Shown here: piece after piece, positions 47,901 to 59,900 of the stretch
Position numbering within the stretch: the first letter of the stretch is position 1
Layout: every line of letters starts with the position of its first letter
Source: Osmia lignaria lignaria
Lineage: Eukaryota > Arthropoda > Insecta > Hymenoptera > Megachilidae
NCBI RefSeq assembly: GCF_051020975.1
Contig: NC_135044.1
Location: 5,892,501 to 5,956,500 of the forward strand
Length of the DNA: 64,000 nt
Direction: 5' to 3'
Translations under genes and position numbers: made by a program
Notes under the pieces: generated by a model
What the model was told of the DNA's origin: nothing
Seen by the model: the letters and a program-made list of their open reading frames with translations, nothing else
The model's database searches: none

Positions 47901-50900
47901 AAATAACGTTAACCCATTTGGAACAGGTCACAAAGATATATTCTATTTCTTCTTATATTCGATAAGAAGTAAAATTTGAACAAATTGATCGATTAACACC
48001 CTGGATAAATTAATACAATTTTATGGGTTATTTTATTTTGACAAGCTTTCAGTAATAACGCATGCGACTTCATGTGCACGCGTGAGTCAATAATATACGG
48101 TAGAAGTTCCATAATGGGCGTCGCAGACGAGTGGGCCTATCTGACTGACCTACACGTTTTGCCATACCAAAGACGGCGAGGACAGTGGAGCAGTGTCGAT
48201 GACGTCATTGCTCATTGACAACGGTAATTAATCTTATTATGTTCTCGTGCTCATCGAGCGAATATATCGTACACGACTACGCTTTATTTTCAAGATTCGA
48301 CGATGAAATAAGATTGTAACGATTTCAACAGAGTGGAGGGTTAAGTCATCGTTTTAAAAATACAAATTTCTGAATTGTCCGATTTTTCTTCCATTTTCGA
48401 TTTGAATTACCTCGAAATAAAGGAATACCGTTTGCAAGCACAATAATTCTACAAATGTGTTCGCGCACACACTTCTCTTTGGAATATCATTGCCGGTATG
48501 CGATAGCGAACAAGGTGCCAGCCCAAATCGTGTCGTCATAACTAGTTTCGCTACACGTGTATTTCTCTATTGTAGACACTGAGTGAGCACAATGTCATCG
48601 TTATCATTGTTGCCGTTCAACCTAATGCCAAGGCTAAATTATCGATGACTAAGACCGTTCGCGTCCTCCTACCACGGAGGAGTCTACCGTTTCACGGTCG
48701 AGTCGTTTTATGCTTCGAGATCATTAGACTCGATTGGCAGACAGCGAAAGAGGAAAAATCGAGAATGAACATAAAACGCGAGGGTCAAGTGAGACGATGA
48801 TGAGAGTGGGAGAAAGAAGATTTGTATCGGCAAAAAAAAAGTGAATAGCGCGAAGCTTAAGAAAGGAAACGCATCGATTTACATGCTACTTAAACGATGT
48901 TAATACACGTCGATTTTAATGACTTGATCTTACGAAGGACCGAGCGTGGTTAAATGAAATTTTATCGTCCACGCCGGGGTATTAATTCATAATAAATTTG
49001 AACTCGAGTCAACGCCGAGTATCCGTTTCGAGGTTCGAAGAACGACTCACGAGCGCGGCTTAGTCATGGGGGTGCCTTCGAACATCGTGGCCAGCGTCGT
49101 TTGTTACACCACGGATGGGTATCAATTACGCGAATACAGGCGATTGATTGAACATTGGAACCATTCGAACGTGAAGCAGAAAACGCCGGAGGGAGGATGT
49201 TATGCTCGAGGGCACCGATCAACGATAGTTCAGCAACGTTCCCATGCTGTCTAAACACAATCTTTCTACGTCGACACCGAAGCATCGGCTGCCAGTTGAT
49301 TCAGATGGACATCCAACGATGAAAGCCAGCTTCGGTGTATTAATCTCCGTTGATACCGAACCAATGGGCTTTGCAAAATCAACTATTGCTTTTAATATCT
49401 TCTTTACTGCAGCTGGTAGGATCATTCTTTTCTTTTTTTTACCATTCTTCTGGTTCAATATCTTCGTGCGAACGAAGTGCTAGTTTATTTCTAATAAAAT
49501 TGTTGTAGAAATCTAGAATGATATAACCGGATTTCTATATGCAGAAATAAGTCGAAAAGAAACTAACATGTTTTTCATTCGCAGCTTCCTTTTCGATAAA
49601 ATCAAATTTGAAGATCAATATTGAATAGACTGACGGTACAGTACGATTGGCATGGAAGAGCACTGAACCTTACGATTAGTCCATTGGCATTTTGCAGTCA
49701 TGTAAAACAAAATAGGCGGAAGAGCTGACTTCAGAGTCCCTACCATTCCCTGCCTAGTCGCGCCCGGGTAGTTAGCGCCACTTAGAGGGCGCTGTGAGCT
49801 GTTCGACAGCGCTAGCGTCGCTTAGCGTGTTAATTAAGATGGCTTTCCCAAATGTGAAGAAATATTGTCTGTGAAGTAGTAGAACGATCAAACTCCTATG
49901 AACTATCTATTCTTCGATCCAATCCTATTACAGATTACACATGTTTCGAAAACATGGTTAAAAGCATATTGAGCCTTACCTGTAATAGCATCGTTCAATT
50001 CATCTTTGTACCGTGTTGGGAGATATTGATTTATATCGGACAACTACTTGTGCCTCTATCTTCCATTGAACATCGAACGAATCATATTATCTCGTGTAGT
50101 TTGCAACCACTTTCTCTGCTGCTAAACGAGTCTGATAGGACGTGACGAAGTAATTAACGCTAACAAACTATTCAACGTTCATTGAACAAGTTAAGGTAGT
50201 CACCGGACGGATCGAACGAAACTTGAAATCGCTCGTTTAAGCGAATCATCGATTGTCAAAATTATTTATACCAAATTATTTGTTGAGAGTAAATTTATTC
50301 AAGTGGTACCGAATATACTAAGGATGAGTGAGTTAGACAGGAACCTGTAAATTGGGTTAAATCCTTAATTGCATGGGATAGTAAATCCTCTATAGTAAAA
50401 TAATTCTATATTTAATGACGTATAAATGAGTCATATAACCCGTTTACAACTTACAGTAAGCGCCATAAGAAACGCGAGTATTCCGAAAATAAACCAGAAA
50501 TTAATAAGAAAATTCCGTGGTTGATCGACTGGAACTTAACGAGACATTTCGAGCAAACGGAAATAAGACGAAATTTAAACGAATGAAACTAAAACGAAGG
50601 AAATTTAAGGTATACTTGTAAATTTAATGGGTTTGACTTGAATTCGTTCGCGTGCATCGAATCCATGAAGCTTTCAATTTCGTTCGGTTGCTTTGAAAGT
50701 TAATCTCTAATTTATCGCCAATAACACTAAATCCAAGAACTACATCCGGCTATTATTCTTCATTCGAAGACCTCTCCCATCCTTTCTCATATTCTTTCCT
50801 AATTGCATTCGTGGCTACGGTTAATTACCCTTCTTCTTTTTCTTCGTACATCAACATTGAAGTACCTCGAGAAGGTGCCAATTGGGAGCTCTCATAGTTA

Positions 50901-51651
50901 ACATTCCTTGTTAGCATTTTCTTACAAGAAGTTTGCTTTTTCTTGTCTTTTTCTTAAAACTAATTAACTAACTGATAGTAAGATTTTCTAGTTCACTATA
51001 ATGAAACACGAATAATAAATACATGGAATGTGAACGTTGTTCGATGGGAGGTTCTGCGACGATGCACGTCGTTCACGACGCAATTCGTATTAATTATTCA
51101 TGACGATATGCGTTCAAAATGATATTATAATCTATTACTCATACCTCACTCCATCAAATTGGATCCTTACAGACAAGCGGACAGTGTGTGAAACGGAAAT
51201 GCCGTTCGCGATTTCGAGACGCAAGGAATAGAAGAGTGAGGAAAAAAATAAATTCACAAAATTATTAGATTTATGAGTTGAAGATTATGAATCTTGGGGA
51301 GGATTTAAAAGATCAAACGTGCATCGAAAGATTTTCGTAGAAGAGATTCTATTATACTGAATTTAGCGACGAGTGTACCCTTTGTGGTACACAATGGGGT
51401 TACAGAACCTCTGATACGGCGTCAGTTGATTAGCAATGGAAAACTACGCAGTAGCGTGGGTCGGAAGGTTGTCCTTTTTGAATTTGCAATCTTACGATCA
51501 TCTGCGTATGCTTATGTCTGCTTGTCTGTTATGCGTGCACTTAAAGGAAAAATCGCTATTACAGTCTTGCTCGTCATCTGTAGGTATCGCGAAGCATCAA
51601 CCTCGCGTAAGGAACACGTGAAGAAACAATTTATTTAGCAATTCAGAAATT
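47901..51651. other. Intergenic DNA upstream of EFR3
   Basis: No supportable gene. A perfect CRE (TGACGTCA) lies near 48199-48206. A CTCF-like plus YY1-like pair (49774-49843) is listed separately. Short frames around 49060-49480 on both strands overlap each other and show no domain. Confidence 0.5.
49774..49843 (+). promoter_or_regulatory. CTCF-like and YY1-like motif pair
   Basis: AGCGCCACTTAGAGGGCGCT (49774-49793) resembles the CTCF core CCACYAGRGGGCGC with one extra T, and is also an inverted repeat of AGCGCC. AAGATGGC (49836-49843) matches the YY1/Pho core. The segment between is CpG-rich. This could be an insulator or a transcription start, by motif resemblance only. Confidence 0.25.
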
Positions 51652-52143
51652 TAGAAGCTTAAAAAAGTTTTACCCTCACCGCGGCAATATAACGAGAGAC
51701 TAGTGTAATATTAATATTAGCTGTGATTTTGGAGAGTAGCGTACGATTTCCAAGGTAATGGTAAATGTAAAAATTGGAAATGATTAATTAATTAAAGCTT
51801 GGAAGCTTAAAATATTTGTACTCTCACCGCGGCAATATAACGAGAGACTAGTGTAATATTAATATTAGCTGTGATTTTGGAGAGCAGCGTACGATTTCCA
51901 AGGTAATGGTAAATGTAAAAATTGGAAATGATTAATTAATTAAAGCTTGGAAGCTTAAAAAAGTTTTACCCTCACCGCGGCAATATAACGAGAGACTAGT
52001 GTAATATTAATATTAGCTGTGATTTTGGAGAGTAGCGTACGATTTCCAAGGTAATGGTAAATGTAAAAATTGGAAATGATTAATTAATTAAAGCTTGGAA
52101 GCTTAAAATATTTGTACTCTCACCGCGGCAATATAACGAGAGT
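51652..52143. repeat. 148-bp tandem repeat, about 3.3 copies, alternating A-B-A-B units
   Basis: The anchor CTCACCGCGGCAATATAACG occurs at 51675, 51823, 51971 and 52119, exactly 148 bp apart. Units 1 and 3 share AAAAAAGTTTTACC before the anchor and GGAGAGTAGCG after it. Unit 2 has AAAATATTTGTACT and GGAGAGCAGCG; unit 4 has the same left end as unit 2 and is cut off after the anchor (GAGAGTCTAATT). The array therefore grew by duplication of a 296-bp dimer. No coding content. Confidence 0.97.
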
Positions 52144-54036
52144 CTAATTTTTCTTAGCAGTTTAAGAATAAATCTATTTAGTGTTACCAGAGATCGTTGC
52201 TCGAGTGATAAAGATGACCTCGTATCAGCCACCCGTGATGATGTCTGGTGGTCGATCATTTGAGGGTTAATAACAGCGTTCAAATAGTATAGTTTAAGCG
52301 CGGGTACAAACATGTCTTCCTCCTACCGATTTATGCTCTCGTGGGCTTAAACATCTGCATCCCGATGCCGTGATATCACGCCAGTCTCCCTTTTATATGT
52401 ACGGTTCTACCTACGTAGGTAGGTGGGTCGATGGGTAGGCTGTTTGCGTATTAAGTGCATTTCGCGGCTACGACCCGATGAATACGCGTACTGGCTAGAA
52501 AGCGAACAGATTCCCTTTTCTTTCGAGAATTTCATCGCCCTCGAACGCCTTTCTTCCTTTCTCTTCGGACGTTTCGCGATTGCCTGCAGAGAGAGACACG
52601 TACCGATAGGATTGAAACCTCTTTTGACATCGTTGATTACGTTTAAAATTGGTACCTGTGCATCATAGTTGCATAGATGCACATGCAATGTTCTGAATGG
52701 AGAGGGAAAGATTGCACTTGCGCAAGGAAAGGAATTTTTGTTACATCCCTTCGATACCTTTAGCATCCGGTTAATCCTCTCAGCGACAAATCTCGAATGG
52801 TGCAGGACGGCACTATCTTGATAGCAAGGTTGCTGCAATAAAATTAGGCTACCACGCATCATAATGCATTTGGACGTACGTCGGGAATTTCTCATCCCTC
52901 TGCGAATTATCCCTGATAATTCTCGACCACGGGCAACGCATTAGTCATTCTCCTGGGGGGTTGACTTATATTCATCCACGTAATCCTTTTCGAATGATCA
53001 AAGATTCCCGACCATGGTAGTGGCTATGTAGCAGAGAGGAAAGAATCATCGGCGACGAAAATAGGACGAGAATAATCTTCGTGATATACCACGACTGACT
53101 AAGATGTACATAATCTATGGTTGACTTTATTAACTGTGTATCTTATTTTCACCTCTGGTTTTATTACACAGATCGATCCATACGAGTGTTATAAATTTTC
53201 TTTTTTTCTGGTGTTATTGAAAAATATTTTATAATTTTCAATCTTCCAACGCAAAGTTTTATGATTCGTACCAAAATTCGGCTACTTTCGACACTGTCTG
53301 TTCGACTTGGATAGAATAAAAGATATTGCAGCAAGTACCGGCACGCCTAGTAGTCGAAAGAATATCAGGGTGTGACAGGCAAGCAATAATCGTACGGTAT
53401 CTTGAGTACCCATTATTCTTAAGCTTTTCCAAGGTAACCGGTTAAGACGTTCAACGGAGCATTGCACTTTGTCGTTGTCCTTATTGCGAATTGTGGCTCG
53501 AAAGAAAGGGGGATCATGATGCAACCTGTGAAAGAAAAGAAGCCAGAGCTACTGTATCCTGACTACGATACATCTATTCCATCGAAACTAGAATCACCTA
53601 AATGGAATTTCAGTCCCCTGCATAGTCTAATAACTTTGTCCGACAGTTTAATTTCTTATCAAAAGAAATTTCGATTCGACCAATTAATTAAGAAACTTCC
53701 CCTTTTGTACGCATCGATTACCCAGCTCGAATGGCATCTATGCAGATTCGTTCAGCAGAATCGAGCTAACGAATCGCACGTCAAACCGGCCTACAAGGTT
53801 TTATCCCTGGTTCGACACGGGAAACGACATACGTCCAGTATCACGGAAGGAAATCAGGCTAACAAAGATAAATATTTCCTGATCCGGGCGTCCATTAAGA
53901 CCGGCAAAGCTTAAGTCTACCCTCGGCTCTATGCAGCAGCCACGAAGTAGATTTAGGTAGGTCTTGCAAATGAGCCTCTGCCGTGCACTTGCCATTTTGT
54001 TTCCTGGGTAATAAATATGCTGGAACCTAACATTCG

Positions 54037-54078
54037 ACGGGGAAGAGGAAGGAGGAGGAGGAGGAAGGGGAAAGGGGG
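54037..54078 (+). repeat. G-rich (GGA)n tract with quadruplex potential
   Basis: GGGGAAGAGGAAGGAGGAGG continues through further GGA units to AAGGGGAAAGGGGG. Four or more G runs within 40 bp could fold into a G-quadruplex. Confidence 0.7.
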
Positions 54079-54224
54079 TCGTGGAAGGGTTGGCCGAGGG
54101 GAACGATACAGCATCGTATTTTCTGCCCGTTCATGCGGAATCGGCATGTCGTAGATATCGTTCGCGACCTTCTTCTCCTTCTATCTCTCTTCTCCTCTCT
54201 CACCAAGGTAAAAGAGAGTCGGGT

Positions 54225-54242
54225 GTTGGGTTGGGTTGGGTT
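54225..54242 (+). repeat. TTGGG pentamer repeat
   Basis: Three TTGGG units ending in TTA. It differs by one base from the insect telomere unit TTAGG, and is too short to be an interstitial telomere block. Confidence 0.8.
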
Positions 54243-56882
54243 AACGGTGCACCGGTGACCGTGTCGATGCTATTTCTTCGTTTGTCCGCGGTAAGGATGC
54301 ACATTCTTTTGCAACGCGGAGGGTTCAACGTCGGGACGCGTGTTCGATTGAAAAAAGACGATAAGTTGATGGAACAAATAGCGAAGGAGGGGAAAAAGGA
54401 AATTGAAGAAGGGAAGATCTTCGTTGAGACCCAGGGAGATTAAGAAAAAAATAATTATATATAAATGGTACTTTGCACTCGGTACTTTTATGTTATCAAA
54501 TTGTGTCCGACTTCATTGCTAACAAACGCCACCCTCGACTTGGAGCACGATATTACCGTTGCCACTTCGCGAGCGTGACTAACGTTCACGAGCGTACTGA
54601 ATGCTTTTCTCTGCATTATTCACCTTCAAGATATACTCGTCAAGGTAATACCGATCGTTATTATAATCCGCTCGGTTCGTCAAGCCGTGCGGCAATGGGA
54701 TTAACGGTTGTCAGAATTGTCTGGGAATTGCGATAAGCCGTACCTAAAAGCACTTGCATCGAAACTGTGGTGACTCTCGATGTACTGGCATCGCGAAACG
54801 TTGCCGGACAAAGACAAGTTACCACAGCCTGCGGCCACAATGCTTTTCAAAGTCGCTTTGGGAGGCGCGACGCAATCGCAACACGCGCAGTCCACTGTCT
54901 ACGGCTTTCTGGTAGCATCCGTGAATACCGTGTGACCGTGGCTAATGTGATCTACGTTCGCGTACCGTACATACTCGCGATGGACAAAAATCGTTTAAGG
55001 GTTTGCTGTAGGTAGCGAGATTTGCTGATCGCATTAAGATCAAACAAGTGCAACGGTCGTTTAATCTTTCATAGTCGTGCTGTTGGACGAGCGAATGGCC
55101 ACGGTTTACTTAGCTTACCAAGGAGCTCGCTAATGAGGCGCGAGATTATACGAAACGAAAGACAAATATCGAGATGTTGGTATATTTTTGAAACGTACTG
55201 TAGTGCTAGTAGTTTGTCGGATAGTAGTGGTAGTAGCAGCACTAGTGCTTGTAATGGTGGAGTAGTAGGGTGTACCTTACTCCGGTGAACGGAGGCCACT
55301 GTCAGTTCTCTTGAGACCATAGGCTGGATGCATCGCGAGAACTTTCTTTGATGATCACCATTTAACAACGATCCGTCAATCTGTTACCTTTACTATCGAT
55401 CTTTACGTGAATTCCGCGAGTTTTTACAGGACAATCGAGAAGGAACACCCCAATCATCACCTCCCCATCGCTACATTTCCAATTCTATCGTTTTCTCTCT
55501 AACTTCAACCCAACCTTAGACATCTCCTGCCGGATTTCGAGATTCTTGCCAGCAGATTTTGTTTAACAGATTTACGCGACGTTATAGTGCACCGTGTATA
55601 TTGTCCTATTCGTGAAAAGGAATATAGACTGACCGTTCGTTGCACGTCGAAGGAACAGTTTCAGATTTTTACGAGGAACGTTGGACACGTGATGATCATG
55701 AATGGAAAGTGTTTAGTGGAATCTTAAACGAGGTTTCCGCGGACGAACTGATGGTTCTTCCTGACTTCTCATTGCCTTCAGACTGAACTCTAAGGATTAA
55801 GGTAGGGAATGTTTAATTTAAACTTTTCATTACTGTTTTGTTTGTTTAGTATCTCTCGAAAGTCTCCATTGGTAGCCATTAATCCCGTGCAATTCGACGC
55901 ACTCTTCCTCCGCGATCGTGTTTATTAAGAATCGAAAGCGAAAGTTAGCGGGAGACGATACGCTTCCTAGATCCCATTCAACGCGAAAGAGAAGAAAAGT
56001 GCAAACGAGCAAAATATCGGGCGTACGCGAATGATTCCGCGTGTTAATTGCAAAAAGATAGCCTAATACCCGAGGCGAGCGTGGCCGGTATCCGAGCAAT
56101 GACGAAGCACCAGCTGACATTAAAGTTTACTCTCTCTTTCCGCCACTCGCAGATGTTAAACCAGTGATTGCAGGTGACGGTGCGGTTGTGTGGGTGCGTA
56201 TCCCGCTGGAGAATGGCGATTTGTCAGTCAATTTCTTATCGGATTAGAGGCATTTAACGTATGATTATGCGTGTACCTTTTCTAGGCACAGGTGCAGCGT
56301 TTCTAATCTCCCTTCGTTTAACATCCTGCCCTTCACTACGCACAATCAAGATGATTCTCTTCTAGATATTCCACGATTAGGCGTGAAATTTTTAATTATT
56401 GCAAAAGTTTCGTGTAAACGGATGAATAGACACGAATTTATTCGTTTGAAAAAAAAAAACACAATCGCATGACTAACAATCGCGTCGTTCCGAAGCTTGC
56501 GAATCAATCTTCTGGTAAGATTCTCGCGGACTGTTCCCAGTTAGTTAACACGGTAGGCGAACGAACGAACGACAATTTACGGGCTTGACCTTCGTGTCGG
56601 TGTTGCATTGTGACACGTACGGTATTTAACCGATGAACCAGCTATACTGGTTCTTCCTTGCAATTCCGAGACGAGGAAAAGCGAGCCGTCCGTTCTGATC
56701 GTGTTTCCTCGTTGCCCGTTGACCGTGTCTCAAGAGCAACACGCGTATCCACATTCCATCGATCCTCGTCGTTTGCTCCTGAACGCGATCGGTTCCCTGC
56801 CACTGGCTGAATGATGTAACACGTTTTGTTAGGTTAGCTAACTCTTTCTGATATCCTGGTATGCCGCATACACAGACACGGC

Positions 56883-56927
56883 ATACGGTATCCTGATTCA
56901 AGTGCATCTCCTATACGGTATCCTGAT
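56883..56927 (+). repeat. 15-bp direct repeat
   Basis: ATACGGTATCCTGAT at 56883-56897 and again at 56913-56927, with a related GATATCCTGGTATGCCG about 35 bp upstream. Confidence 0.85.
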
Positions 56928-59900
56928 GCAGCAAGAACGTGGAAATAAAAAAGGACTGCATCTTCTGCATTGTTAACCGTACGGTTAGTCTAATACCGAA
57001 AAGTGTCAGGTGATGTTGGGTTAATGAACTGAAAAAGCCTGAAGTAACGTTCCTTTACGAAGAAGTCGCGCGAGATTCTACCTTAAGAAAATTCAATTAT
57101 TTCGTTCCTCGTTCACTTACGAGGCAACATCGTTGCTTTTCAAATGCCGAACAATACGCACTTTTTTTCGAGGTGTTCACCCTGTCGCTTTCCTGAATCG
57201 GCGATTTCACCGAAGAATCTTGTTTTCTCGTGCGGCTCAGCGAACTCGGTTACTCGTTATGGGTGCGTCTTTGCGCTCGTTGATGTCATAGTCGTTTGAA
57301 ATGCTAGTGATTTAGTACCTCGGCAAAAAGCAACACTGTTCACTCCCAACCGTATCGCATTCCTTTCCTTAGTCACCATTTCGCTATCAACAGTTCCATC
57401 GAGGCGATATCACGGGTTGCAATTCGGTTATAAAGTTCTCCAAACGATGAGCTTCAATTTGAAATGATATCTGGAATGATATCGACGGAAAGTTTTGATT
57501 CCCATAAATTACCTGCCTTACGAAAAATAATATTTAGCAGACAGTTGACATTGTCGAAAGTAATCGTGTCAACTGTTCTTTGTTACATCCCCCGACGTTT
57601 CTGTACATGCCATTTCATTGAAGGCAGAAAAAAGAACAGATTCCATTGTTCCATCAGGGAGAAAGTAAAAGTAGCTTGACGTAAGATTTAAGAGGTACAT
57701 CCTTCGAAGAATATTCGTTCCATACAATAACAAAGACAATGGAATATTCCATCTACAGGTGACCTATCGATTGAAAGTATTTAGCACCGAAGGGGTTAAT
57801 AATAATTACAGATGGTATCATCGGTCTTGAATCGAACGTTTCATTTTGTTCAGTGGTTCTGTCAAATGGTATAGAGTATAGAGTATATCGGTGAAAATTT
57901 TGTCACTTCGCGAGGCGACTGGTTTCCAGGAAACGACGAATTCCACGGTTAAACGCGAACCTGTTCCCTCGAAAACGACCTTCCTACGCGGAACAATGGG
58001 TGTAGGCACGGGCGTGGGTGATCGACGAAGGATGCGAAGCAGCTCTGACCTTATACGATTCGATGCTGGGCTTGAGGACGCGGAACAGGGACAGGATCTT
58101 GGATGATGCCTCGTTATTTTCGGTCTATTTTAAGAAATTCGCCTGCTCGAGCCTTCTACCATTTCGATAAATTATATTGCCCAATAAATTTCAGTATTTT
58201 TCTATCTTCCCCTATCGATTGTGTATTTCTTCTTCTTTAATATTCCTACTTCTTTGATATATTTGCCTTCTCGAGGGCTCTTTGATACTTTAACCATGAA
58301 GAAAAAAAAAGATAAGATGATCTTGAAACGATGATGAACACGTCTCGTCCAAATGGAACGATAATACTCTTTCTACTCTAGACCGATGCTACCACGTCGC
58401 TAGACCCTTAAAACCGCGTAAATCACTGACCGGCCAATAAACGTCTACCCTTTACAATCTTGTTAACTGTAATTACACAGTGAGCAAGCGAACAGCGGCT
58501 CCGTAAGATTGGAACGTACGGTGGTCGAAAAATCGGTCTCTTCAAAAGGAATCATTCCATTCCGGAGGCGTTATGGTGTGTAGAATAGCTCGCAATTAAG
58601 CTAATAGGCTGAAGGGGAATTAAAAGTCGCTCATATTTGTACTGTCCTGTTCCGACGAACAAAGAGGTGGCAGGATAGATTCTGAGAAAACTTAATAATC
58701 GTTCGAAGACGGCCGTGTTGGCGCGGGTCGAAGTAGCCTACCGTCGCGAGAATCGCCGCTAATAGCCGTTTAAACGCGAAAGTAGTAAAGGAACAAGTGC
58801 CTCGTAGCTTCCCCCTCGCGTAGAGGGAGGAGATGGCGAAAGAAGTGGAGCAAACTATCCTAGCCTCGTAAAAATTCCTCGAGAACATTGACGATAGCGA
58901 AGAAAACAGAGCGGTGGATGTTCCGGTTCGTTCCTTCTTTCCAACTCGAGGATACGGAAAGCGCCTTCGTTGGATAAAGATTTGAAAGATCAAAAATTCG
59001 TCTTGTCAAGATATTCCACGGGCGTAAAGCGTCTAATGAGTTTTACGACCCAAAAACAAAATTCCTTGGACCGACGAAGAGTTAAGTGTTGGGTCTTCCG
59101 GAACCGACACGATGATTAATACAATTCAATAATTTCCCTCCTGGGGGGTGGATACTCATCTAGCGCTATCGCGCCCTTAAACACCGCCGGTATAAGCAAA
59201 AGCTTGGGGTTGAGCGAGTTCTCAATCAAGATATTCTAAGTTCGTTGGCTTGGTTCGACGTTCTTTAACCGTGGCTGTATCTACCTCTTCGGGATCTCTC
59301 GCGTGGTTATCATAATAATCGGCAATAAGAGGCAGACCGGGAGGAGCGGCGTAGATAGAAATACAGTTGGCGTTAATTGCAAAACGCCTATATTGGGCCA
59401 AATGGAATCTACCATTCAGATGGAGTGTAATTGAGCGGAGGGAGTTGCAATTCCTTGACGCGCTATCGTCTGCGTCTCTTCGATCCAGAAAAATACCATT
59501 CGACGCTTTATTATTGTAAACAGTTACGGACTGTGTTATTACCGTCTCAGCAGTCTACGAAATCAAAAAATTACCGAAGAAAAATGACGGGTCCGATCGT
59601 GTTCTTGTCTAATAAATAACAGGAATAATCGTTACAAAGATTCTACGCGAATGATATATGCGAACGAGAGTATCGTCGAGTTGTATATAATCTTCCTAAC
59701 GAGTTCCTTCGTTTGCCACCTCGTCGGCTTTGTCTTCACTCGTGCGATTTGTTAAAAACAGAATAACCTCGCCTTAAATGGCCAAGTTCCTCTGTCAGTC
59801 ATTGACAGTGAGATAGTGGTGGTTGCAATTTTTTTCGATCTTGAGAAAAGGAAACATAACGGGAAATTTACGGGAAACACGAGGGCCAAGACGCAACGAT

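Noticed and set aside
52407..52895. 162-codon frame, minus strand, considered as a transposase fragment
   Set aside because: I could not find a DDE/DDD catalytic pattern or terminal repeats; composition fits stop-poor CpG-rich DNA.
54225..54242. Interstitial telomere repeat
   Set aside because: The unit is TTGGG, not the insect TTAGG, and only three copies are present.
54081..54443. 120-codon frame ending in a charged helix-like stretch
   Set aside because: The first half is an artefact of CpG-rich and TTGGG-repeat DNA; no acceptor in frame supports the second half as an exon.
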